From positions 1-64,000 of the forward strand of contig NZ_JAMQBK010000081.1 of assembly GCF_023701485.1 (NCBI RefSeq): 64,000 nucleotides of DNA, written 5' to 3'. Origin of the DNA: Aporhodopirellula aestuarii. Lineage in GTDB: Bacteria; Planctomycetota; Planctomycetia; Pirellulales; Pirellulaceae. This document shows positions 55,451-64,000 of the stretch, piece after piece. The translations under genes and the position numbers were made by a program. The notes below the pieces were generated by a model. That model saw only the letters and a program-made list of their open reading frames with translations, did no database searches and was not told the origin of the DNA. Numbering within the stretch: position 1 is the first letter of the stretch; every line of letters begins with the position of its first letter.

Positions 55451-56223
55451 GGCGTTAAATTTGATACGGGAGAACTAACATTTCAAACAAGATACACGCA
55501 CCATCCCGTCTTACCACGAAGGCGACTGCGGTAGCCATTTGAGAACATACCGGATCGGTGCTCCTTTAAGTTTGAGCTATTCAGCTGGGAAACGTCAAAG
55601 AGATCGAATGTCGGCGCACACCTCAAACAGTTTGTCTTGCTGGAGCCTATGTCTTCCTCTAGCGGTCGAGGCAGAAGGCAAATCGCAAATGCTCACCGCA
55701 TGCATACGATCAGCGCCATCATCGTGTTGTTCGCGTCTACTACCGCGACTAAGCCTGCATGAACTCAACGTGCCCTTCGACAACCGATATAAAATTCTCG
55801 TACTATCTCACCCAAAACCTATCTGCAAAACTCGTCAACCGGCGCATTGAATCGCCCCGCATCGAGGACACGGGACAACTAACACACGGCGCAGCGGGCC
55901 GCCACGTTTCTGACCCGACGTTGCAGCGACTATTTGCGACAAAATTGATCAGAATTTCGTTTTTTCATCTTGGTCACACCCGGCAAGGTTGTGGAGAACC
56001 GGAACGATGACGCGATTCGTATCGACTCGCTAGACGACGCCGCTGGCGGTGGCTCACTCGTACAGATTCTACGGGTTGTAAGCGGAGCCTCCCTGCTTTT
56101 GGCGGAGAATGAGTGGGGTTCCTGCAATTTGGGAGGGGGTGTATTCCGATTGATCACCGTATCGGAACTTTCGGTTTCAGGGGGGGGGCGCTATGACTGA
56201 TCTATTAGGAATCTGTTTTTCAC
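55451..56223. other. Intergenic stretch, no supported gene
   Basis: Short frames occur on both strands, for example 55930-56157 minus and 55970-56200 plus, but they overlap each other, lack family features and have no convincing start. GGGAGGGGG and GGGGGGGG runs lie at 56131-56190 just before the GGDEF gene. Promoters for the divergent sulfatase and GGDEF genes are expected here. Confidence 0.4.
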
Positions 56224-57261
56224 ATGCCAGCATCCAAACCGACGAAAAAAACCTCGCCTTTTGAGATCGCCCGAGAAGCACTTGGGCACGTGGGGAAATT
56301 CCAAACCCCTCCGACGCCTTCAGTCTACGAAGTTTGGTATCGGTACGTGGAAGGGGTCGATGACATTATCGCCAACCTTGCTCATGCGGTCGAAGACGTC
56401 AACGCGGTCAGCGTCGACATGCTGGAGCAATTGCACGAGCAGTATTGCCGAAACATCGACGACTCCAATGCGGAGTTGAGCGATAATCTCGCCCACGAGA
56501 TTTCGTCGCTCCAGTCGATCATCGAGTCTCAAATGCACGCCGGCGTGCAGCTTGGCAACGAGCTCGACGAAGCATGTGGGACACTCAAAGAGACGACACC
56601 GACGGCTGAGAGCGTTGCGGAATGCGCGCAGAAAATGTTGTCGAGCAACAACACGATGCAGGACCAAATCCGTCAACTGCAGACCCAGTTGCAGGCATCC
56701 CAAGCGAAAGTCGAATCCCTGCAAGCGGAATTAAGCGAAACGCAATTGGTGGCGATGACGGATCCGCTGACCAACCTCGGTAACCGTCGGCATTTCGATG
56801 TCCAGGTTCACCAAGCCTTGATGCTCGCCAAGTCAGAAGATCTATTCTCGTTCTTGCTGCTCGTCGATCTCGACCACTTCAAATACATCAACGACACCTT
56901 CGGTCACGAATCTGGTGACAAGGTGATCCGATACGTCGCCTCCCAACTCACGCAGCTTTGTCCGGAGTCGCCAATCTCCCGCCTCGGTGGTGATGAGTTC
57001 GCGATCATTTTGCGCAACGATGACTTCTCGGAGGCGACGGACATTGCCGCTGAGATCCGACAGTACTTTGCCTCGACACCTCTGAAGCTAAGCGGCAGCG
57101 GCGAAGATCTCGGCAAGATTGAACTGTCGATCGGTGGCGCCCGTCTGCGTCAGGACGATGACGGACGGAGCTGGTTTATTCGCGCCGACAAGTTGCTATA
57201 CCAAGCCAAAAACTCAGGACGCAACAGTGTGATGTTGGAACATTCACGCGGGGGAGTGTGA
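56224..57261 (+). CDS. Soluble GGDEF diguanylate cyclase with helical N-terminus
   Basis: A 345-residue protein. Residues 1-175 are helical and end in a coiled coil (MQDQIRQLQTQLQASQAKVE); no membrane span is present, so it is cytoplasmic. Residues 178-340 form a complete GGDEF domain: AMTDPLTNLGNRRHFD, LLVDLDHFKYINDTFGHESG, the active site SRLGGDEFAI, and the closing ADKLLYQAKNSGRNSV. All catalytic residues for c-di-GMP synthesis are present. The inhibitory RxxD site normally five residues before GGDEF is absent (PESPIS), so product inhibition at this site is unlikely. The ATG at 56224 has only a distant AGGA. No operon partner is visible; the next gene is convergent. Confidence 0.92.
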   Translation: MPASKPTKKTSPFEIAREALGHVGKFQTPPTPSVYEVWYRYVEGVDDIIANLAHAVEDVNAVSVDMLEQLHEQYCRNIDDSNAELSDNLAHEISSLQSIIESQMHAGVQLGNELDEACGTLKETTPTAESVAECAQKMLSSNNTMQDQIRQLQTQLQASQAKVESLQAELSETQLVAMTDPLTNLGNRRHFDVQVHQALMLAKSEDLFSFLLLVDLDHFKYINDTFGHESGDKVIRYVASQLTQLCPESPISRLGGDEFAIILRNDDFSEATDIAAEIRQYFASTPLKLSGSGEDLGKIELSIGGARLRQDDDGRSWFIRADKLLYQAKNSGRNSVMLEHSRGGV

Positions 57262-57447
57262 CCGGTTTTGAAGGATACTTCCCAGAGGGACAGCGTCAGT
57301 TTGAATTAGCCGATCGGGGTTGGCCGCGGTTTTCGAAGGGAGAACCGTGGCTAACGCCAAAGCGGCTAATGACATCGACCATGCGGCGAATCACGGTACA
57401 TCTGTTATAGAGTGGCGCTGTCCAGCTAGTTGTATTCGTAGAGCTTA

Positions 57448-57549
57448 GTAAGGCGACAGCACTCGCCGCGGGCCACCAATGACTGTGCCCTCACCGTTAC
57501 GCCCGCGGCTAGCGCCGTCGGCTCATTTAGTCAACAGCCCACACGCGCC
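57448..57549. repeat. Dispersed intergenic repeat, uninterrupted copy
   Basis: This copy shares CAATGACTGTG, CCTCACCG, GCCCGCGGCTAG and TCAACAGCCC in the same order as the copy at 37894-38098, but runs directly through CTAG (57509-57512) without the 98-bp insert. The surrounding gap 57262-57656, between convergent genes, holds no supported gene. Another arm-like GGCGCGAGCGG lies near 57576. Confidence 0.72.
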
Positions 57550-57656
57550 CTGCCGCTAGAAGGTCCAGCGGAACGGCGCGAGCGGTTTGGTCCTAACTCG
57601 ACGAAATCCAACGAACACGGTCATGCACTTATCATGCTGAGCATGCCCTTGTCGTT

Positions 57657-60600
57657 CTACAACAGTTTCGCCATCGCGGCGTCGATTGCCGATGGGTCCG
57701 TCGAGGCTTCTTCCGATCCTTTACCAACCTGTTGAGCGGCAACCAAGCGGTCTAAGACATCGTCATCGATCGATTCGCTTGAATCCGAACCACCGACCCA
57801 TTTGTCTTCTTGCTCGAACAGATCAAACGTTTCCACAGCGAGTTCGTCCGCGGATCGCGATTCGTGCGATGACGGCGAGTCCGTCACCGGGGCGATCGGT
57901 TCACCGCTGGCAACCGGTGCCGAGTTTGACGTAACCGTCAGAGGCAATGGTTCACTAACGCTACCGGAAGTGTCTCGGCGATTCAGTTCATTAATGACTT
58001 GCAACGCATCGAGTTCCGTGATGATTCGGTTCCCCGAAACGTCGAAGTACCCTGCTCCATATTCCACACCGTTGAACAGGTACGTGTTCGGTGGGATCGG
58101 ATCATCCGTCTCGACGGTGACATTCGCTGCCGTCGGGATCGTACCACTGGCCCCGGCGAAGCGGTTGAGATGGTTGATCACCAGCAAGGCATCCAGAGCC
58201 GAAACTTCCCCGTCGTCGTTCACGTCGTAACGCAGGTCTGGGTTCTGTAGACGGCTCGAGACCACTTGCAAGCTGACCGTAGCCAATCCACTTCGTCGTC
58301 CTCTGGAATCAGCGACCGAGTATTGGAACGAATCTCGTCCGGTGAATCCGGCCGCCGGCGTGTAACGGATCGTGCCATCCGCCAACGGTGTGATGGTTCC
58401 AGCGGATGGACCAGATTCAATCTGGATGCTCGTCGGATCGATCGTGTCGGTCGTGGCCGGATTGCCGTCGGTTTCTTCAGGGTCCTCATCATTGGCAAGA
58501 ACATTGATGATGATGGACTCACCCACATAGGCGAAGCCATTATCATTCCGCACGATCGGAGCAGCATTCGGGCTGATCGTTACGAGACCGCCCTCGCTAA
58601 GAGCACCGAGATCGTCACGAACACTGTATTCAAAGGAATCGAGTCCCTGGAACGAGGTGAACGGGGTGTAGACGATCGTGCCATCCGGATTGACGGTCAC
58701 TTCACCAAACGCAGGCTGGCTGGTGATTTCCAGTGAGCTCGGTTGGATGGTGCCATCGATATCTTCATCATTACCGAGGACGTCAATCGTCGTCGAACCG
58801 GTGGTGTTGAGCGTCGGCGTGTCCGGATTCAGGATCGGAGCGTCATTCACCCCTTTCACGTTCACCGTGACCAGAACACTGTTGCTTTGGCGAACCGGTG
58901 TAACGCTACGTCCGGCGCGATCAGTAATGGCATAGGCAAACGAATCGGCGACCACAGGTGAATCAGGACGTAGAGATTGCAATTCCCGTGAATCGACGCG
59001 ATCGGTCGGATCGTACGTCACAATCCCCGTAACCGGATCGAATGTCACGAGGGCCCCACGGAGACTTCGCTGGACCAGCGGCATCGACAATTGCAACACA
59101 TCCGGATCGGCGTCGAAGCGGTCAATATCGATGTCATTCGCGAGCAGCACCGACGCAGGAATTGTCAGAATGTCGTCTTCGGTGGTCTGCGGCAGCTGTT
59201 CTCCCACAGCCAACGGGAAGTCGTTCACTGGCGAGACGACAATTTGCAATGTCACCGACGCACTTTCGGCTCCTTCGGAGTCGAACGCGACGACTTGCAA
59301 GTTGGCCACACCGTTCGCGTTCGCCGCTGGCGTGAAACTCAGGATTCCGGTTGTTGAAATCTTCGGCTGTCCCTCGGTCGTGAACAATGCCGCGTCACTG
59401 GCGGAAACCGGTGTGACACGGAACTGCACCACCTGCGAGGCTTCGTCGGCGGGTCCCGCAGCGACGCTGGTCGCCCATGTCGCGGTGTATGGACCTCGGT
59501 CTTCGTCAACCGTAACGGTTCCTCCTGGCAAGAACGATGGTGCGTCATTGACGGGGTTGACGTTAATCGTGAAGGTCCGAATATCGGACGCGAACACGTC
59601 GCCGTTTCCGACATTATTTGGACCTTCATCGAACAGTTGCACGGTGAATGTCGCTGCCCCGTTCGCATTCGGTGCGAGCGTGTAGTTCAACGATGCGGTT
59701 CCGTTATCGTTCACCGTCGCCGTAGGTTGCACGGTGAACAATCCGGTATCACCACTGACATACATGATCTCGAAGAAGAGCGGCTGACCGTCAGCGGTTG
59801 ATGTTCCATTTTCGTCGTCCGCACCGGGAGGTCCGGCCTGGACGTTGGTTGCCCAGTCTTCAATCGTGACCACACCGCGGCCATTACCGTCATTCGAGTC
59901 TTCATCACTGGTGACATCACCAGCACCGCTAAACTGCGGGGCATCGTTGACGGGTTTGACTTCGAAGGTGACAGTGCCCGACGCGACTTGCGGCTCACTC
60001 AAGGGGACGCCACCGGTTCCCACTGGCACGGTGACCCCGTCGTCGGTGACGGTGTAGATGAAGTTATCCGGACCGACGTAGTTTTCTCGCGGAGTGTATC
60101 GGAAGTACGGACTACCCACGGTGGGTGTTACCAGAACGAGCGTTCCACCCTGCGCGGTCGTCAGCGGAATCGGCTGAGTCAATTGCAGCGTCTGATTGCC
60201 ACCGGGAACGATGTCTGCGGCTTCATTGGCAGGACCGACCTGGAAGACGTCGAGCAGCCCCACATTCGTTCCGTCGCCGTTGAGCAAGACGTCAATCGAA
60301 CCACCTTCGGATACTTCGAAGTTGAGCGGATTCGTTTCGGGGGTATCGAATTCAGGAGCGATGACGGGCCGATCGTTGACCGGCTGAACGTCGATGGTCA
60401 GCGTAGCAGGAAGCGAGGACTGCAAGTCGCCCCGAGTGCTGTTGTCGGCACCGTCGTCATTGAGCACGATCGCAAATTCGAACGTACCGTACACATCCGC
60501 TGCCGGTTTGAATCGCAACTGACCCTGCAAGTTGACCGTTGGGAAGATTTCGAAGAACTGTTCGAAGTCCGCATCATCGAACGTCAGGCTCGTTTCAGTA

Positions 60601-63600
60601 AAGTTGAGCGTCTGACCCGTTCGTGAACTGGTCTCATCGAAGGCACTTTGTGCAGGACCGGCGGAGATGCCAAAGGCAAACCCGTTGATAATTTGCAGCG
60701 GTCCATCCTCGGCGACTTCATAACGTAGATCCAAAGTCGAAAACTCAGGTCGATCGTTAACCGGGTTCAGGCTGAGCTCAACCCGAGAGGATGCGGTACG
60801 ACGATTCTGAATCAACGAGTTCGTACCGGTCGAATAGGTTTCACCATCGCCTGGGTTATCGTCTCGTACGGTGTACTCAAACGTGTCAACCGCTCCATTG
60901 ATGTTGTTGAAGTCGGTCGGTGGCGTGTAGAGCAAACCGATCAACAGCGGGTTGCCGTTGCCATCCACTTCAGTCGTCGAGAACCTTGGTGTCAACGATC
61001 CGCCCAGCGAAGTCTGACTTGGGAAATCAAACAGTTCGAGCTGCTGAGGTCCACCGGTTGGCACTTCGGCCGTACCGACGAGGGTTTCGTTGGCAGGTCC
61101 GACGTCATAGATATCGAGCAGACCGAGGCGGGTGTAAGGCCCGACCACCACGCTGCTGGCGATGTCGGCCGGCAATTGTCGAGCACGATCGATCGGGATG
61201 AAGTAATTTCCCGTTTGAACCTGTTCGGTATCGCCGGCGACCGGCCGCGTGTTGTCCTCTCGCAAGGTGTAGCGAATGGTCGCCTGATCTTGGAAACCAT
61301 CGCCATCGGTATCGAATCCGGTCGTGACCGAGAAACCTTCGTCGCTATAGCGACCATCGATCGCATCCGTGCACGTCAGTGCAGCGAGTTCGGCAGGAGT
61401 GAGGTAGTTCGGGTCATTCGGATCGTCGGAGACATTATTAATCACGCACTGAGTGGTTCCCGCAATCGATGGGTCGATCCGTGGCGGATCATTGACCGGA
61501 CGAACGTTGATCGTGACTCGTTGCGGCGCCGATTTGACCGTGGGCTCGGCAACCTCAAACGCAACAATCTCATAGACCAACTGCCCAAACTGATCCGGAG
61601 CCGGGAAGACCGTCAGCGAACCTTCGGTATCACCGGGGTTATAGTTGATTACCGGATCACTACTCATGATCGATGGATCACCCGAAACCAAACGCGGAGC
61701 CTCGAAGTCAACTTGCTGCGTTTGAACTTCGTCGAATGCACCGCCAGGTCCCGCGAAGATACGCGACACGAACTGCGGGATGGTCGTCGAAGAATTGTCG
61801 TCTCGCTCCAGCACGTCGATCGAAATTTGGCTATCGAAGGTCGGCGCGTCGTTGACGGCTCCAACGGTAATCGTCAACGTTCCCGATTGAGTTGACACTT
61901 CCGCCGGAAGATTCGAAACGTTCGCAGGACTTGTCACCGTTGTCAGACCATCGTCGATGATCTTGTAACTCAACAGCTCACGTGCAGAGAACGGCAACTG
62001 TTCGTTGTAGTCCGTCGGCGGCGTGTAGTAGATGTTGTCAAAGTACCGCAGCGTTGTGCCGTTGACGGTCTCCTCTGCAATCGAGAATCGGAAGATTCCG
62101 CCAGCATCGCTGACCAAACAAGCTTCATTCGGGCCACATGGATCCAGCGTTCCGATCGACGCCGGATCTGCCGATACCAACGCGGTATTGGTTTGCAGAT
62201 TCAACGTACCGCCGGCCACGCTAAATTCGATGATACGTAGACCCGCGATCTGCTCGGCTTCGTTGAATGGAGCTCCCAGTCGCGGATCGAAATCACCAGG
62301 GGCCGCGGGCAGTTCACCCGCGACGGCTTGGCTGAGAACTTGGATCGAAACCCGAGCCCGGTCAGCCGGCAACCCAAATGCTCCGATCTCCGCTGTTGCA
62401 CCGAATCCGATGGAACGGAGTTGTTCTTGCAATGCGATGGCGACTTCATCGGCCGTATTTGCGGTCGTGAACGCAACGGCAACATCCGCACCCGTGGAAG
62501 GTATTCCCGAGGTGTTGAACTCGACAACCGATTCATCGCCACCGGCATCGCGGATGCGAATCCGGTGACCATCCATCAACTGTGAACCGTCAGGCACGAC
62601 GATATTCGTTCCGTTGATTTCTATGCTACTGGCCGCACGGTCGAGAGTGATTGACTGAGCATCGCTCAGTTGAACGCTTCCCGATTGTAAATTCGCACCA
62701 ACACCGAGCCCCTGCAGCGCGGTCGCAAGTTCCGCGAGTACGGTACTGAGCGAACCGATCGGGTCGTATGCGATCGCGATCGTACTGCCCGCAGCTGGAA
62801 TACCATTGACGTTAAATTCGATCACGAAAGCTTCTGCGTTGTCGTTGGTGATCGTGACCGTTTCGCCATCAATCATCTGAGCGAGAGGAGGCAGGATCAG
62901 ATTCGTACCGTCGAACTGAATCGCCGACGCCGGATCGTTGATCACGACAGAAGTAACGTCATTGACCGTCACGTCCCAGACCACGAATGTTACCGGTGTG
63001 GCAGAGACCGCTGAGGCGTTCGGATCCGTCGCATCGTTGAGTGCAGCCGTCAACCGAGCGGTCAAATCAGCAACGTTGTCCGTCGACACATATGGAATGA
63101 AGACGTAAGACGAATCGCTAGCTGAACCGGTTCCGAACTCAACGGTGGTGGTTCCACCCGTGGAGTTCTCGATCAAAAGCAATTCGCCGTTTTGCAACAT
63201 CCCGCCGCTTGGCAAGACGACGTCACTGCCGATCACGCGAATGGCCGACGTGCCGGACTGGGCGGCAATCGACGCCGCACCATTGACCCGCACGCGGAAC
63301 ACCGTTTGAGCCGTTGCGGCGGCATCACCGCCAAACCCTTCGGAACGCATTGTGGACGAGAGAGCTTCGGCGATCTGCTGCGACGAATCCGCACTAGTGA
63401 TTGCAATCGGAATCACCCCGCTGGCAACACTTCCCGTCGTTGTGAATTCGAAGACATGGTCCACTCCGGCGGCGTCGCGGACCACGACGCGTTCACCATC
63501 AGCGAGGTCAGCTCCAGATGGGATCGTAACGACCTGCGAAGGTCCATCGACGTCGAGAGATGTCGGGCGAACCACTTCGTCGACCAAATTGGCATCGTTG

Positions 63601-64000
63601 AATGCAACTTGGTTACCGGTTGCTGTTCCGCCGAACCCGATCGCCCGCAAGGCTTGTTCGAGCCTCGTGGCGATATCCGTTGCCACGTCACCGGCCGTGT
63701 AACGCACGACCCGGTCAATGCCCAGGGACGCAACACCGGAGGTATTGAACTCGACCGCAACACGCTGACCGTTGACTGCCGTCAAGATCAAGACTTCTCC
63801 ATTGATCAAATCATCGGCATCCGGCAATGTGACGCCGAAGTTCGACACCTGAATTTGCGAAGATGCCGTCGGTGAACCGCTAAGCACTTCTGCTGCAGTG
63901 ATGGTTAACGGGGTGTCCTCGGCGGTTCGATGCAGTCGATCGTAGGCAACCGGAGCGTCGTTCACGGGCGCGACAAAGATCGTCGAAGTGATTGTTGACG
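57657..64000 (-). CDS. Giant cadherin-like surface protein with C-terminal dockerin (5' end outside window)
   Basis: At least 2113 codons are open and the frame continues past the right edge. The visible N-terminal part (62370-63850) has five tandem repeats of about 100 residues. Then follow many cadherin/Ig-like modules, each closing with PVNDAP or a close variant (PVNDRPEF, PVNDPPRI, PVNDFPLA). Two modules have long VLxNDEDxD linkers (TIDVLGNDEDIDG, IINVLANDEDPEE). Near the C-terminus are two dockerin type I EF-hands: YDVNDDGEVSALDALLVINH and FDVSGNRIITELDALQVINE. An acidic tail ends the protein. Such proteins are exported, bind calcium and are thought to act in adhesion or matrix. No signal peptide can be checked because the start is missing. 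Confidence 0.93.
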   Translation of the reverse strand, partial: STITSTIFVAPVNDAPVAYDRLHRTAEDTPLTITAAEVLSGSPTASSQIQVSNFGVTLPDADDLINGEVLILTAVNGQRVAVEFNTSGVASLGIDRVVRYTAGDVATDIATRLEQALRAIGFGGTATGNQVAFNDANLVDEVVRPTSLDVDGPSQVVTIPSGADLADGERVVVRDAAGVDHVFEFTTTGSVASGVIPIAITSADSSQQIAEALSSTMRSEGFGGDAAATAQTVFRVRVNGAASIAAQSGTSAIRVIGSDVVLPSGGMLQNGELLLIENSTGGTTTVEFGTGSASDSSYVFIPYVSTDNVADLTARLTAALNDATDPNASAVSATPVTFVVWDVTVNDVTSVVINDPASAIQFDGTNLILPPLAQMIDGETVTITNDNAEAFVIEFNVNGIPAAGSTIAIAYDPIGSLSTVLAELATALQGLGVGANLQSGSVQLSDAQSITLDRAASSIEINGTNIVVPDGSQLMDGHRIRIRDAGGDESVVEFNTSGIPSTGADVAVAFTTANTADEVAIALQEQLRSIGFGATAEIGAFGLPADRARVSIQVLSQAVAGELPAAPGDFDPRLGAPFNEAEQIAGLRIIEFSVAGGTLNLQTNTALVSADPASIGTLDPCGPNEACLVSDAGGIFRFSIAEETVNGTTLRYFDNIYYTPPTDYNEQLPFSARELLSYKIIDDGLTTVTSPANVSNLPAEVSTQSGTLTITVGAVNDAPTFDSQISIDVLERDDNSSTTIPQFVSRIFAGPGGAFDEVQTQQVDFEAPRLVSGDPSIMSSDPVINYNPGDTEGSLTVFPAPDQFGQLVYEIVAFEVAEPTVKSAPQRVTINVRPVNDPPRIDPSIAGTTQCVINNVSDDPNDPNYLTPAELAALTCTDAIDGRYSDEGFSVTTGFDTDGDGFQDQATIRYTLREDNTRPVAGDTEQVQTGNYFIPIDRARQLPADIASSVVVGPYTRLGLLDIYDVGPANETLVGTAEVPTGGPQQLELFDFPSQTSLGGSLTPRFSTTEVDGNGNPLLIGLLYTPPTDFNNINGAVDTFEYTVRDDNPGDGETYSTGTNSLIQNRRTASSRVELSLNPVNDRPEFSTLDLRYEVAEDGPLQIINGFAFGISAGPAQSAFDETSSRTGQTLNFTETSLTFDDADFEQFFEIFPTVNLQGQLRFKPAADVYGTFEFAIVLNDDGADNSTRGDLQSSLPATLTIDVQPVNDRPVIAPEFDTPETNPLNFEVSEGGSIDVLLNGDGTNVGLLDVFQVGPANEAADIVPGGNQTLQLTQPIPLTTAQGGTLVLVTPTVGSPYFRYTPRENYVGPDNFIYTVTDDGVTVPVGTGGVPLSEPQVASGTVTFEVKPVNDAPQFSGAGDVTSDEDSNDGNGRGVVTIEDWATNVQAGPPGADDENGTSTADGQPLFFEIMYVSGDTGLFTVQPTATVNDNGTASLNYTLAPNANGAATFTVQLFDEGPNNVGNGDVFASDIRTFTINVNPVNDAPSFLPGGTVTVDEDRGPYTATWATSVAAGPADEASQVVQFRVTPVSASDAALFTTEGQPKISTTGILSFTPAANANGVANLQVVAFDSEGAESASVTLQIVVSPVNDFPLAVGEQLPQTTEDDILTIPASVLLANDIDIDRFDADPDVLQLSMPLVQRSLRGALVTFDPVTGIVTYDPTDRVDSRELQSLRPDSPVVADSFAYAITDRAGRSVTPVRQSNSVLVTVNVKGVNDAPILNPDTPTLNTTGSTTIDVLGNDEDIDGTIQPSSLEITSQPAFGEVTVNPDGTIVYTPFTSFQGLDSFEYSVRDDLGALSEGGLVTISPNAAPIVRNDNGFAYVGESIIINVLANDEDPEETDGNPATTDTIDPTSIQIESGPSAGTITPLADGTIRYTPAAGFTGRDSFQYSVADSRGRRSGLATVSLQVVSSRLQNPDLRYDVNDDGEVSALDALLVINHLNRFAGASGTIPTAANVTVETDDPIPPNTYLFNGVEYGAGYFDVSGNRIITELDALQVINELNRRDTSGSVSEPLPLTVTSNSAPVASGEPIAPVTDSPSSHESRSADELAVETFDLFEQEDKWVGGSDSSESIDDDVLDRLVAAQQVGKGSEEASTDPSAIDAAMAKLL
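62370..63850 (-). repeat. Five tandem ~100-residue repeats within the giant protein
   Basis: Each unit opens with a hydrophobic strand and a L-x-D/N-G-E-x-x-x-I pattern (ADDLINGEVLILT, GADLADGERVVVR, GGMLQNGELLLIE, LAQMIDGETVTIT, GSQLMDGHRIRIR). It continues with a VEFNTSG-type strand, then I-A and a helix ending ALx-x-x-GFG. Sequence identity between units is low at DNA level, so these are old repeats. The unit does not match a family I recognise. Confidence 0.75.

Overview
The window looks like the chromosome of a marine planctomycete related to Rhodopirellula. The reasons are the density of formylglycine-type sulfatases, two DUF1559 proteins with prepilin-like N-termini, DUF1080 domains, a giant cadherin-like protein ending in dockerin EF-hands, weak or absent Shine-Dalgarno sites at many starts, and GC-rich palindromic intergenic repeats. 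No rRNA, tRNA, CRISPR array or complete insertion sequence was seen.

From 535 to 41191 every gene is on the minus strand, and almost all encode exported carbohydrate-active enzymes. In order of transcription (right to left) they are: a GH2 enzyme, two sulfatases, a Tat-exported alpha-toroid protein, a GH106 alpha-L-rhamnosidase fused to a nucleoside-hydrolase-like domain, a second GH106, a BNR_4 beta-propeller protein, a sulfatase, a GH78, a clan GH-A hydrolase, an iduronate-2-sulfatase-like sulfatase, three more GH78 proteins (one fused to DUF1080), a GH10-like protein, a decayed sulfatase tail, a DUF1080 protein and a last sulfatase. Several neighbours overlap by four bases (ATGA or TTGA) or lie within 20 bases, so much of this is probably co-transcribed. 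Six rhamnosidases, five sulfatases, a GH10-like xylanase relative and a possible propeller lyase suggest degradation of a sulfated, rhamnose- and xylose-containing polysaccharide. Ulvan is the best candidate; this is inference. No transporter, SusC/SusD pair or regulator is visible.

From 41746 to 49609 the layout changes. Two copies of a DUF1559 gene plus small lipoprotein gene pair, each with a strong hairpin in the spacer, flank a plus-strand ECF sigma factor/FecR-LamG membrane protein pair and a sulfatase gene broken by one nonsense codon and two frameshifts.

From 49915 to 57261 lie a second GH2 enzyme with a discoidin domain, another sulfatase and a soluble GGDEF protein. The right end (57657 to the edge) is the C-terminal part of a giant surface or adhesion protein; its 5' end is outside the window. 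Intergenic repeats recur at about 121, 12405, 37894, 47831 and 57448. The 37894 copy contains a 98-bp palindromic element flanked by CTAG, while the matching site at 57448 is empty.
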